Source: Mesostigma viride (taxonomy: Eukaryota; Streptophyta; Mesostigmatophyceae; Mesostigmatales; Mesostigmataceae). From it: a stretch of DNA of 64,000 bases. The position numbers and the translations under genes were made by a program. A model generated the notes under the pieces. That model was not told where the DNA came from, did not search any database, and was given only the letters and a program-made list of their open reading frames with translations. This document shows positions 34,284-45,228 of this stretch, piece after piece (the first letter of the stretch is position 1; every line of letters begins with the position of its first letter). Where the stretch lies: NCBI GenBank assembly GCA_009746045.1, contig RPFO01000015.1:791529-855528 (forward strand), written 5' to 3'.

Positions 34284-36665
34284 CTTGAGCCTGCACACAT
34301 CCCTGAACCCTGGAGGGTGCCCCCAGGGGTGTGTAATGAAGCTGCTAGTGACAGCAGTGAGGGGCAGCCCCATGCTCTAGTGAAAGAGCCTATTGGACAC
34401 GATGGGGCAAGCTTGGTTACCACAGAGAGTATGCCAGCTGTAGCTGCAGTGGTTACTCGCCAACGTGCCCGCCATGGCGGTGCTGAGCCTGAGGTAGGAC
34501 CTGGTGATGTGGACCCAGGTGGATCTCAGAAGCATTCTGACCGTGCAGGACTGGCACAGGATGGTCAGGATGAGGATAGGGCTGGAGACAGTCTGACAGG
34601 CACGACCCTGGTGCCTCCTGTACATAAGGGATCTGTACATACCTTGAGTGCTAATAATGACAATAAAAGGTTTTCTCTCTTGTATGACATTGCCTCAAGG
34701 TTGCATACCATGTTTGGCCATGCAGCTCAGTCTTTGCAAGTTGCTAGACGGCTGGGAGGAAGTGAGTTGTACTCCATCTGCCAACAGGTTGCTCAAGCTT
34801 GCAAGTGCAGGCTAGTTGCTAGAAAGCCCAAGCAGTCTCATGCCAGGACTCCTATTTTGCAGCCAGGCCATGTGCAGGTAGATATTCAGAGAATCAGGGG
34901 TTTGAAGCTGCTGGTGGCAGTGGACAGATATACCAAGTACAAGACCCTAGAGATCCTGCCTGACATGGAGAAGCCTACATTGATTGCTGCTCTGAAGTTG
35001 ACAAGGAGCAGGTACCCTGGGTTGGAGTTGTTGCAGTGTGACATTCAGTTTGAGTGCTGTGAGAACCTGCCAGAGTTTCCAGAGTTGCTGATTACACCCA
35101 GGGAGAGCCACGGCCAGCAAGGGGTGGTGGAGAGAGCCATCCAAGAGATCAAGACTGTGCTGCTGGTGGAGAGGATTCCAAGGACGTCATCTGCCATTGT
35201 GACATCTGCATGGCTACGTTCTGTGGAGGACAGGCTGAACCTGAGGACTCCCATGTTCTTTGGTGACATTGCCATCAATCCTCTTATGCTGCATACCAGG
35301 ATGCTGCCAGCTGATGCTGAGCAGGCATGGAAGGAGAAGCTAGAGGCCAAGTTCCTCAAGCTGAGGCAGAAAGACAAGGGCTGGAGTGTCCTAGAACCTA
35401 ACGTTGGACAACAGGTTGTTGTGTGGAAGGAACCAAGCTTTCCAGGGAAACGTGGCAGCTGGCATGATGGGGTGGTGACCCGAGTAGAAGCCGCTGGCCA
35501 TAAGTGCTGGGTGGCCATTGATGGCTCCCAAGCAGTGCACCGTCTGTCCTGGTCAAAGATCCGTCCCCGGGGAGGTAATCAAGGAGACCTCTTCCAGGTG
35601 CCCGCTGGTGTACAAGGCGGGGGTGACGTGGAGCTTCCTGATCAGGGTGCTACAGCTGTATCGAGCCCTCAGGGTGACCCTGGCCCGGCCCCTGGGGTAC
35701 CTTCACATACGGTGGTTGGGCAAGCAGGCGGACAGGCTGCACCTCCGGAACGGCCCGACACCAGGCCTAGGGGTGTGCGTCTATCAGATATTGTACAGGC
35801 TTTGCAAAGAGCCAAGAAGGAGCCTAAGGTGTCCAAGCTTGTCCAGTTGGATGAACCTGAGGTAGCTGCCATGGAGATAGATACCAATGCACAGGTTTCT
35901 GTCATGGGACCTCAGCATACAGGAGAACTGCTGGTCGGAGAACCAAGTTGCCCCTGGGTGTCTGATTTCAGTGGTAGGACGCATCTAAGGGTGTTGGGAG
36001 AGGTTACTGCCCCTGTCATGGGTGTGGATGTGACCTTCCTTGTCCTAGAGGACTATGATGGCCCTGTGATTTTGGGTCAGAATTTTCTGGGCAATCCTGG
36101 GATTTCTATCAGAGCTACAGCTCTGAGAAGAGATGGCTGGGGGATGATTCCCCTAGAAAATTTCAGGACAACATTTCCAGTCAGGTGCAGGGCCAAGCCA
36201 GTCAAGGGTGTAAAATGGGATGAAGGGGAGGTGCCCCCAGCGGCCAGTTTGGTGATTCCAGCTGTGTTGCACCCCAGCAGTATTGGCATAACTCACAGGA
36301 GCCTTGCTGCACACTCTCCTTTGACATATGACCAGCTGGTCCAAGAGATGAGCTCGCCTACTTTGTTTGAGGCTTGGAAGCTCGCCTTCTCCAAGGCATT
36401 GGAGGAGTGGCTGCAGTTTGAGTGTGCTGCACCAACAGACAGGCGTCCCCCAGCATCAAGGAAGCTTGCTTTGAGATTTGTGCTGAAGAGGAAGGTTGTG
36501 GATGAGGTATCAGTGCCCCATGTCAGGCCTGTCCTGAATGAGTATCACGGCACGGGGAGTCTGCCAGGAGAGGAGCTATACACGCCAGGGATGCTACACG
36601 ACACATGGAGAATTTTGCTATGTCTCTACGTGGGGTTGCTGAACAGGGGAGCAGCTATGTCATCA
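34284..36665 (+). pseudogene. pol: copia-like Pol of copy A, truncated
   Basis: Same frame as gag part 2, open immediately after the UGA at 34281-34283. It contains the integrase, linker, retropepsin-like domain and RT N-terminus seen in copy B. It stops matching at the A/B fusion (36665) and reads into ORF1 sequence, ending in nonsense at 36773. RT catalytic motifs and RNase H are absent. Confidence 0.85.
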
Positions 36666-37457
36666 GCGCAGCTTCGTGCAATTCGTCGACGACCAGGTCG
36701 AAGATTGGGAGCGAATTCTGCGACACGTACAAACCATCGTCATTCCGGAGCACCGGAGCATCGACGACCTTGAGCAGGAGCTTCACGGGTTGGTCGGCAT
36801 CCAGACGGTGATTACTGCAGTAGCAGAGCGAGTGCGGACGGAGTTGGCAGCAAGGCGAGGCGAGGTTGCGGAAGCAGCTGGCGCAGGGCGACACGAGTTT
36901 GTGCCGACAGTAGCGGGCGCGGGAGTACCACGTGCTTTCGCAGGCGGCATCGGCGACGAGGGTGTTGCAGCGGGGCCAGTTAGGCGTGAACGACGCGGAG
37001 CGGAGCATCACAGGCGGCTTGCAGAGGTCGGGGCGACAGCGGAAGCCATCGCCGGAGGACCGCGCGCAACAAGAGTCGGCAGGTTTCCAGAGCGAGTAAG
37101 AGTTCCTTTTCAGGAACTGCCCCGCCCCTTCGCGTTCGTGTGACGCGTTGGGAGGAGTTTGCACCTCTTAGGTACGAGAGTGACCTGGAGGTAGGAGCAG
37201 GGGGTGTCGCTGGGCTAGGCGACGAGACACTTGGCGACCACGAGGTGCCAACGTACAATCCGCGAGGTACCAACGACGGGTTGTCACCTGTCTACTTTAC
37301 CAACGGTGACGATTCAGTCATCGCGGGCCGACAGCGGGTCGACGACGGCGCAGCAGGTAGCAGGGTACCAGAGCTGATTGTGGTGAGCGACAGCGACGAC
37401 GACAGCGACAAGGAGAACCAGGACGCGCCTGGGGCCAGCCGTGGTGGTCTTGCCTGA
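36666..37457 (+). pseudogene. ORF1 of copy B, 5'-truncated and frame broken
   Basis: Begins mid-protein at the chimeric junction (FVQFVDDQVEDWERIL). Two small indels relative to copy C (near 37060 and 37120) place the acidic C-terminal part (37140-37457) in another frame. Confidence 0.75.
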
Positions 37458-37559
37458 GTGGTAACACTTGGCACTTTCCTTTCTTGTTCAGTAGCTTATA
37501 TTGCTTTAATTGCTGCTTGGCCACTTGGCTGGCTGTAGCAGATCTGAACAGAGGCCATC

Positions 37560-38745
37560 ATGGAGGATGGAGCTATCAACCAACAAGCGGGCTTTATGGG
37601 CTTCGGCGGCGCGGCGCTGGGCTGGATGGACGAGATGGACGCGATGGACGCGGTGGACGCGATGGACGCGGGGACGGCCAGGCGCTGGGAGACCAGGCTG
37701 AGGTGCCAGATAATCAGAGCCAAGGATCGCAGGGCGGGCAGCACGCGCCAGCCGCAGATCAAGCGGCGCCTAAGCGACCAACCGTTGCTGAGGGGTACGC
37801 GGTGCTAGGCCAGTTTCAGTCCATCAAGGACAATTGGCAGCCCCGGGATGCTGAGAGGATGTTAGAGGACATGAACTTGTACACGGAGATATACAACGGT
37901 GACAAGCTTCGCATCCTGGCGTCTAGTGCCTACATACGGCAGTCGGCGAGGCGGCTGTTCAAGTTTGTTCGGGAGCGACATGCGGCGGGGGACACCTGGG
38001 CGGCGTTTATGACGCGACTCAGGTGTTCCTGAGTGACAAGAGGACCATAGATGGGTCCCACCTGAAGCAAGAATACCTGGACTACAAGCCCATCAAGGGG
38101 CAGCTAGTGGTCCACGCCTTTGAAGACTTCGTCAAGCTGAGGGAGGACGCCATGGCCAAGGGCTTCTTCGTCGCAGATCGGATGGCCATGGGCGACTTTC
38201 TCAAGTCGCTGCAGCTGGATCCGGTCACCATGGATAATGTGACCATCCACATGCGACAGGTCCATGGCTGGGCAGCCATGACGGACCAGTTGTATGAGTG
38301 TTTCAGCGGCAAGTACGTGGGTGGTAAGCGCCCTCGTCAGGGTGATGAGGAGGCCACTGAACCCACGGTTAAGTCCATGAGGGGATCGGGCCACGGGGGC
38401 CCAGCGCCCTCGAGAGGGCCTGAGACCTCTTCAAGGGGTCGAGGAAGGTCCAGGAGGGGGCGTGACAGAAGGGCTGGACGGGGGACCCCGCCGAAGTCGG
38501 GACATCCACAGTCCCAGTTTGACTTCAAGAGGGTGGGTGGTCCTCCCAAGGCTGGGCCCAGCAGTGGGACCTCACGGGACATCAGTCAGGTGGAATGTTA
38601 TTTCTGCCAGGGGAAGGGTCACTTCAGGAATGAGTGTCCCTCGTACCTGAGGCAGGAAGGTCAGAGCAAGCCAGCTCAGGGTGGCAGCAAGGACAAGGCT
38701 GGTCCATCCCAGGACAAGGGCAAGGGCAAGGCTGCTGATCATTGA
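37560..38745 (+). CDS. gag: copia-like Gag of copy B
   Basis: As in copy A, with the same frame change near 38015-38032 and the same CCHC knuckle and UGA (38743-38745). B has one extra defect: a base missing near 37603 (TTCGGCGG against TTCAGGCGG in A) puts the ATG at 37560 out of frame with the rest of part 1. Confidence 0.75.
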
Positions 38746-41700
38746 CTTGAGCCTGCACACATCCCTGAACCCTGGAGGGTGCCCCCAGGGGTGTGTAATG
38801 AAGCTGCTAGTGACAGCAGTGAGGGGCAGCCCCATGCTCTAGTGAAAGAGCCTATTGGACACGATGGGGCAAGCTTGGTTACCACAGAGAGTATGCCAGC
38901 TGTAGCTGCAGTGGTTACTCGCCAACGTGCCCGCCATGGCGGTGCTGAGCCTGAGGTAGGACCTGGTGATGTGGACCCAGGTGGATCTCAGAAGCATTCT
39001 GACCGTGCAGGACTGGCACAGGATGGTCAGGATGAGGATAGGGCTGGAGACAGTCTGACAGGCACGACCCTGGTGCCTCCTGTACATAAGGGATCTGTAC
39101 ATACCTTGAGTGCTAATAATGACAATAAAAGGTTTTCTCTCTTGTATGACATTGCCTCAAGGTTGCATACCATGTTTGGCCATGCAGCTCAGTCTTTGCA
39201 AGTTGCTAGACGGCTGGGAGGAAGTGAGTTGTACTCCATCTGCCAACAGGTTGCTCAAGCTTGCAAGTGCAGGCTAGTTGCTAGAAAGCCCAAGCAGTCT
39301 CATGCCAGGACTCCTATTTTGCAGCCAGGCCATGTGCAGGTAGATATTCAGAGAATCAGGGGTTTGAAGCTGCTGGTGGCAGTGGACAGATATACCAAGT
39401 ACAAGACCCTAGAGATCCTGCCTGACATGGAGAAGCCTACATTGATTGCTGCTCTGAAGTTGACAAGGAGCAGGTACCCTGGGTTGGAGTTGTTGCAGTG
39501 TGACATTCAGTTTGAGTGCTGTGAGAACCTGCCAGAGTTTCCAGAGTTGCTGATTACACCCAGGGAGAGCCACGGCCAGCAAGGGGTGGTGGAGAGAGCC
39601 ATCCAAGAGATCAAGACTGTGCTGCTGGTGGAGAGGATTCCAAGGACGTCATCTGCCATTGTGACATCTGCATGGCTACGTTCTGTGGAGGACAGGCTGA
39701 ACCTGAGGACTCCCATGTTCTTTGGTGACATTGCCATCAATCCTCTTATGCTGCATACCAGGATGCTGCCAGCTGATGCTGAGCAGGCATGGAAGGAGAA
39801 GCTAGAGGCCAAGTTCCTCAAGCTGAGGCAGAAAGACAAGGGCTGGAGTGTCCTAGAACCTAACGTTGGACAACAGGTTGTTGTGTGGAAGGAACCAAGC
39901 TTTCCAGGGAAACGTGGCAGCTGGCATGATGGGGTGGTGACCCGAGTAGAAGCCGCTGGCCATAAGTGCTGGGTGGCCATTGATGGCTCCCAAGCAGTGC
40001 ACCGTCTGTCCTGGTCAAAGATCCGTCCCCGGGGAGGTAATCAAGGAGACCTCTTCCAGGTGCCCGCTGGTGTACAAGGCGGGGGTGACGTGGAGCTTCC
40101 TGATCAGGGTGCTACAGCTGTATCGAGCCCTCAGGGTGACCCTGGCCCGGCCCCTGGGGTACCTTCACATACGGTGGTTGGGCAAGCAGGCGGACAGGCT
40201 GCACCTCCGGAACGGCCCGACACCAGGCCTAGGGGTGTGCGTCTATCAGATATTGTACAGGCTTTGCAAAGAGCCAAGAAGGAGCCTAAGGTGTCCAAGC
40301 TTGTCCAGTTGGATGAACCTGAGGTAGCTGCCATGGAGATAGATACCAATGCACAGGTTTCTGTCATGGGACCTCAGCATACAGGAGAACTGCTGGTCGG
40401 AGAACCAAGTTGCCCCTGGGTGTCTGATTTCAGTGGTAGGACGCATCTAAGGGTGTTGGGAGAGGTTACTGCCCCTGTCATGGGTGTGGATGTGACCTTC
40501 CTTGTCCTAGAGGACTATGATGGCCCTGTGATTTTGGGTCAGAATTTTCTGGGCAATCCTGGGATTTCTATCAGAGCTACAGCTCTGAGAAGAGATGGCT
40601 GGGGGATGATTCCCCTAGAAAATTTCAGGACAACATTTCCAGTCAGGTGCAGGGCCAAGCCGGTCAAGGGTGTAAAATGGGATGAAGGGGAGGTGCCCCC
40701 AGCGGCCAGTTTGGTGATTCCAGCTGTGTTGCACCCCAGCAGTATTGGCATAACTCACAGGAGCCTTGCTGCACACTCTCCTTTGACATATGACCAGCTG
40801 GTCCAAGAGATGAGCTCGCCTACTTTGTTTGAGGCTTGGAAGCTCGCCTTCTCCAAGGCATTGGAGGAGTGGTTGCAGTTTGAGTGTGCTGCACCAACAG
40901 ACAGACGTCCCCCAGCATCAAGGAAGCTTGCTTTGAGATTTGTGCTGAAGAGGAAGGTTGTGGATGAGGTATCAGTGCCCCATGTCAGGCCTGTCCTGAA
41001 TGAGTATCACGGCACGGGGAGTCTGCCAGGAGAGGAGCTATACACGCCAGGGATGCTACACGACACATGGAGAATTTTGCTATGTCTCTACGTGGGGTTG
41101 CTGAACAGGGGAGCAGCTATGTCATCAGTGCTGCTGGACTTCAAGAGGGCATTTTTAAAATCTGATCCAGAAGTGGCCAGGAGGGTGTGGAAGCAGGATG
41201 AGCCTTACTGTGTTGAGGTGCCTGCCATCTGGAAGCTGGAGCTGCATCAACAATTCCTGGTTATTCTGAAGGGCCTGGAAGGACTCAGGTCGAGCCCAAT
41301 CATCTGGAGACTCACGCTGCAGGAAGCTCTGATCAGTGAGTGTGGCTTGAGAGTGTCTTCAGTTGATCCCTGTTTGCTGCTGGCCCAATGGGAGGGTCTG
41401 CCAGTGTATGCTAGTTTGCATGGAGATGATCTGCATTTGCTAGCCCCCACGACCTGGCTGAAGAAGTTTATTCCTGTCATCAGTGGCAAGTTTTCACTGG
41501 GCAAGGAGCTGTGGCAGGAGCCCAACAAGCCTGTAGTGTTCTGTGGAATGCAGGCTACCCTGTTCAGGAGGGACGGGGAGTGGAGTATCAGGCTTCAGGC
41601 TGGAGGAGATTATAAACAGACCATTGTGAAGGCCTTGCCAGAGAAGATCACCCAGGCTGCAGGACCTGAGTTGAGAGGCATGTGGGCCTGGTTTGCCAGC

Positions 41701-42336
41701 ATCTGTGGTCCGTCTTTGATGGTCCATAGCAGAATGCCTGATGAGGTGCTTGAGGATGAGAAGCCTCGAGTCATAGCCCGGTTGGTGGAGAGTACCCCTG
41801 ATCTGATTTTGTCTGGGATTGACTTTGCCCAGCCTATCACCTTGGAGATCTTTGTTGACAGTTCCATGGATGCTCGCCAGGTTACCAAGGTCAGGGGGAG
41901 ATCTGCTGCTCTGTTTGCTTTTTATCAGAGCAGGGCAAGTTTGTTCAGCTGGTACAGCAGACTGCAGAAGAGGGTCTGTATCAGTTCAGATGTGGCAGAA
42001 TGCAGGGCCATATGCGAGGGGATCCAGTCCAGCCTGTACATAAAGGAGTTAATGCTGGAGCTGGCTTCAGTTACCCCTTGGACCTTGCAGATGGAGACGT
42101 TGTTGCTAACAGACAGCATGGGTATGGTCCAGTTTGTTCACAAGCAGCTGGCCAGGAGCCGGGACCTGGATTATTTGTTGCTGAAGGAGTTGGCCAGTTT
42201 GGTTGACTTGAAGCATATCCCTGGCGAGGAGAACCCTGCTGATGCATTGACAAAGCTGCCACACAAGGCCCCAGCCCAGTACAATGTACTGAGGAAGCTC
42301 ATGAATGCTGACTGTCAAGTCGGTCTATCTGTCTAA
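38746..42336 (+). CDS. pol: copia-like Pol of copy B: integrase, retropepsin-like, RT, RNase H
   Basis: Open from the codon after the gag UGA; 1,185 residues from 38779 (numbering used here). Integrase: H130, H135, C162, C164 as a possible zinc site; D189 (VQVDIQR), D242 (LQCDIQFE), E272 (GQQGVVERA), only 29 residues between the last two. Linker 420-510. Retropepsin-like domain 515-595: MEIDTNAQVSVMG (DTN, not DTG) and VILGQNFLG. RT: LLDFKRAFLK (D787), KGLEGLRSSPIIW (831-843, the copia block), LHGDDLHLL (D883, D884). RNase H: IFVDSSMDARQ, SSDVAECRAICEG, LLTDSMGMVQF and HIPGEENPADALTKLP. The RNase H and KGLEGL blocks make it Ty1/copia-like. Protease after integrase is not the copia order (PR-IN-RT-RH). 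Probably made as a Gag-Pol readthrough product. Confidence 0.85.
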   Translation, partial: LEPAHIPEPWRVPPGVCNEAASDSSEGQPHALVKEPIGHDGASLVTTESMPAVAAVVTRQRARHGGAEPEVGPGDVDPGGSQKHSDRAGLAQDGQDEDRAGDSLTGTTLVPPVHKGSVHTLSANNDNKRFSLLYDIASRLHTMFGHAAQSLQVARRLGGSELYSICQQVAQACKCRLVARKPKQSHARTPILQPGHVQVDIQRIRGLKLLVAVDRYTKYKTLEILPDMEKPTLIAALKLTRSRYPGLELLQCDIQFECCENLPEFPELLITPRESHGQQGVVERAIQEIKTVLLVERIPRTSSAIVTSAWLRSVEDRLNLRTPMFFGDIAINPLMLHTRMLPADAEQAWKEKLEAKFLKLRQKDKGWSVLEPNVGQQVVVWKEPSFPGKRGSWHDGVVTRVEAAGHKCWVAIDGSQAVHRLSWSKIRPRGGNQGDLFQVPAGVQGGGDVELPDQGATAVSSPQGDPGPAPGVPSHTVVGQAGGQAAPPERPDTRPRGVRLSDIVQALQRAKKEPKVSKLVQLDEPEVAAMEIDTNAQVSVMGPQHTGELLVGEPSCPWVSDFSGRTHLRVLGEVTAPVMGVDVTFLVLEDYDGPVILGQNFLGNPGISIRATALRRDGWGMIPLENFRTTFPVRCRAKPVKGVKWDEGEVPPAASLVIPAVLHPSSIGITHRSLAAHSPLTYDQLVQEMSSPTLFEAWKLAFSKALEEWLQFECAAPTDRRPPASRKLALRFVLKRKVVDEVSVPHVRPVLNEYHGTGSLPGEELYTPGMLHDTWRILLCLYVGLLNRGAAMSSVLLDFKRAFLKSDPEVARRVWKQDEPYCVEVPAIWKLELHQQFLVILKGLEGLRSSPIIWRLTLQEALISECGLRVSSVDPCLLLAQWEGLPVYASLHGDDLHLLAPTTWLKKFIPVISGKFSLGKELWQEPNKPVVFCGMQATLFRRDGEWSIRLQAGGDYKQTIVKALPEKITQAAGPELRGMWAWFASICGPSLMVHSRMPDEVLEDEKPRVIARLVESTPDLILSGIDFAQPITLEIFVDSSMDARQVTKVRGRSAALFAFYQSRASLFSWYSRLQKRVCISSDVAECRAICEGIQSSLYIKELMLELASVTPWTLQMETLLLTDSMGMVQFVHKQLARSRDLDYLLLKELASLVDLKHIPGEENPADALTKLPHKAPAQYNVLRKLMNADCQVGLSV

Positions 42337-43084
42337 AAGCTGAGAGCTGGGTGCTTAAGTCTCTGGATATCAGGCTGGGAGCTTGATTGTACATAATCCT
42401 GAGCACACCTTGAGGGGTGAGACATGTCTCTGGTGTGGGAATGTCTGACATTGTCTCTGATGGAGAGATGTCTATCTGGGGTTTTCATCTCAGTCTGAGG
42501 TTTCCCCAGATCTGTGGTTTGTGGGCGGGGTTCGATTCCCTGGTGCCGTCTTAAGGCGGAGTTTCACGGACTGGCTGACCCATCCACCATGCTGGTGAGG
42601 TGGCGACAGGTCCCCTGATTTTCCACGGTTGGAACGAGTATGGGAGCTTGTGTTTTGCATGTGCTTCGCGTAGATGTTGTGTCTGGTTCGATAAGGGGCA
42701 GCAGACCGGCGCCGACTCCCGTCTGGGGGTCAGCAATGTTTTCTGATGAGCTGTTGTGGGTGATCTGTGGGGTTTCGCCTAAGGTCCTGAAGGTTGTACA
42801 TACTTCTCAAGTTCTTAGCTGAACACCTATGGGCTGCCACAGTTGGCCAACCTCTTGTACATGGGTAACACAACGAGCCTCCCGTGAAGGGATAGGGACT
42901 CATTGTAATTTGTTTGTGCTCCTGAGCCAGTATGGGTGCTATGTACATATAATAAGGAATCCAAGCTGACTGTCATGCCCAGCGGGTTGTGACTTGTAGT
43001 CTGGGGAGGATATCCAGTACCCATTGTGTGTGTTTGTATGTAGACTTGTGTGAGCTGCTACAGCTCAAGAAAAGAAAGGATTGG
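42337..43084 (+). other. copia-like 3' non-coding region, copy B
   Basis: 748 bp between pol and LTR, conserved in B, C and D. It contains runs of GTCTCTG/GAGATGTC motifs (42420-42490), a pol III B-box-like GGTTCGATTCC (42530-42540), a hairpin GAGCTGCTACAGCTC and a terminal polypurine tract AAGAAAAGAAAGGATTGG just before the LTR, which should prime plus-strand synthesis. Confidence 0.65.
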
Positions 43085-43781
43085 AGTTAACGCCAAGCGC
43101 ATTGGCGTGATCCTGATTCGGCATATCTCTGCGATTCCAGCGGCACCGGAACGAGTTCATTCCGACGAGTATCAAGAAAGTTATGGCGTTCCGACTTCCC
43201 GGTCGCGCGCGAGCGCGAGCCGGCTGTTCTTCTAAGTCGGACGTGAATATTTGCCGACGACATATGGGGTCGACAGTAATTCCTGGGCTGACAGGAATTA
43301 GGTGCTGCACCTACGACGGTATTGGATTAATACGTCGTACGCAGGAAATAGGAACCTTAACCTGTGGTCTGTTGGTACCACAGGCTTAGTCCTGGACTTC
43401 TAGGTGCAGATGCAATAGTCACTGTGGACTGTGCTCTGTGGTCACTGTGCCTGTATGGCAGACCTACTGTATAGGAGCTGGACGCTGTACAGGTAGTGAA
43501 TACTGTACCGGGGGTGTTATTACTGAGCAGGCCTCCTAGGCTGCTCAGGACTAGCAAGCACAGTGCACAAGTATATAAACAATAGGCCAGTGCCAAATGG
43601 GCATCTCTTGCGAGCCCGCCTCACGTGTTGTGCCTTGACTTGGCAAACGCGTGTACAAGCCTCAAGTGTGTGAGCGCTGTAAACATTATCCGATTTTAAC
43701 AAAGCTCCGTCTCCAACCATATCACACATTGCTGCATTGCAACCATATCCTTCACATTGCATGTGCTAAGAAAGCTTAACT
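43085..43781 (+). repeat. LTR of copy B (3')
   Basis: 697 bp. It differs from the adjacent inverted LTR of C at several sites (for example GGAGCTGGACG against GGAGCTGGGCG, and a shorter CACTGTGGACTGTG). It ends CTTAACT and is joined directly to the inverted LTR of copy C. Confidence 0.9.
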
Positions 43782-44480
43782 AGTTAAGCTTTCTTAGCAC
43801 ATGCAATGTGAAGGATATGGTTGCAATGCAGCAATGTGTGATATGGTTGGAAACGGAGCTTTGTTAAAATCGGATAATGTTTACAGCGCTCACACACTTG
43901 AGGCTTGTACACGCGCTTGCCAAGTCAAGGCACAACACGTGAGGCGGGCTCGCAAGAGATGCCCATTTGGCACTGGCCTATTGTTTATATACTTGTGCAC
44001 TGTGCTTGCTAGTCCTGAGCAGCCTAGGAGGCCTGCTCAGTAATAACACCCCCGGTACAGTATTCACTACCTGTACAGCGCCCAGCTCCTATACAGTAGG
44101 TCTGCCATACAGGCACAGTGACCACAGAGTACAGTCACCACAGTGATTATTGCATCTGCACCTAGAAGTCCAGGACTAAGCCTGCGGTACCAACAGACCA
44201 CAGGTTAAGGTTCCTATTTCCTGCGTACGACGTATTAATCCAATACCGTCGTAGGTACAGCACCTAATTCCTGTCAGCCCAGGAATTACTGTCGACCCCA
44301 TATGTCGTCGGCAAATATTCACGTCCGACTTAGAAGAACAGCCGGCTCGCGCTCGCGCGCGACCGGGAAGTCGGAACGCCATAACTTTCTTGATACTTGT
44401 CGGAATGAACTCGTTCCGGTGCCGCTGGAATCGCAGAGATATGCCGAATCAGGATCACGCCAATGCGCTTGGCGTTAACT
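43782..44480 (-). repeat. LTR of copy C (3')
   Basis: 699 bp, inverted. It starts at the exact B/C palindrome centre (CTTAACT/AGTTAAG) and ends at AGTTAACGCC (minus reading) at 44480. Confidence 0.9.
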
Positions 44481-45228
44481 CCAATCCTTTCTTTTCTTGA
44501 GCTGTAGCAGCTCACACAAGTCTACATACAAACACACACAATGGGTACTGGATATCCTCCCCAGACTACAAGTCACAACCCGCTGGGCATGACAGTCAGC
44601 TTGGATTCCTTATTATATGTACATAGCACCCATACTGGCTCAGGAGCACAAACAAATTACAATGAGTCCCTATCCCTTCACGGGAGGCTCGTTGTGTTAC
44701 CCATGTACAAGAGGTTGGCCAACTGTGGCAGCCCATAGGTGTTCAGTTAAGAACTTGAGAAGTATGTACAACCTTCAGGACCTTAGGCGAAACCCCACAG
44801 ATCACCCACAACAGCTCATCAGAAAACATTGCTGACCCCCAGACGGGAGTCGGCGCCGGTCTGCTGCCCCTTATCGAACCAGACACAACATCTACGCGAA
44901 GCACATGCAAAACACAAGCTCCCATACTCGTTCCAACCGTGGAAAATCAGGGGACCTGTCGCCACCTCACCAGCATGGTGGATGGGTCAGCCAGTCCGTG
45001 AAACTCCGCCTTAAGACGGCACCAGGGAATCGAACCCCGCCCACAAACCACAGATCTGGGGAAACCTCAGACTGAGATGAAAACCCCAGATAGACATCTC
45101 TCCATCAGAGACAATGTCAGACATTCCCACACCAGAGACATGTCTCACCCCTCAAGGTGTGCTCAGGATTATGTACAATCAAGCTCCCAGCCTGATATCC
45201 AGAGACTTAAGCACCCAGCTCTCAGCTT
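44481..45228 (-). other. copia-like 3' non-coding region, copy C
   Basis: Inverted counterpart of 42337-43084, with the same polypurine tract, hairpin and B-box-like motif. No gene. Confidence 0.65.

Larger units (their letters stand above)
31283..36665 (+). mobile_element. copia-like copy A, truncated inside RT
   Basis: 5' LTR, ORF1, gag and pol through integrase, protease-like domain and the first part of RT. At 36665/36666 (pol codon for Ser-783 of the intact copies) the sequence switches to ORF1 of copy B, bypassing RT motifs, RNase H and both LTRs that should lie between two complete elements. The five bases before the LTR are CTATC; no matching duplication exists at the B end. Confidence 0.85.
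36666..43781 (+). mobile_element. copia-like copy B, lacking 5' LTR
   Basis: Starts inside ORF1 (equivalent to about 32204 in A), then gag, a full pol, the 3' non-coding region and the 3' LTR. Together A and B make one 12.5-kb plus-strand unit with an LTR at each end and a duplicated gag-pol inside. Confidence 0.85.

Noticed and set aside
36605-36811. Short frames across the A/B junction as a fusion gene
   Set aside because: They are accidental continuations past a recombination point, with nothing recognisable on the far side in that frame.
42520-42560. tRNA gene or SINE at the GGTTCGATTCC motif
   Set aside because: Only the B-box matches. The T-stem has few pairs, and no A-box, anticodon arm or acceptor stem could be drawn.
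43183-43389. Conserved 68-residue frame inside the LTRs (MAFRLPGRARARAGC...), and other small LTR frames
   Set aside because: It recurs only because the LTR recurs. Other frames across the same LTR are equally open, there is no domain, and it would overlap promoter and terminator sequence.
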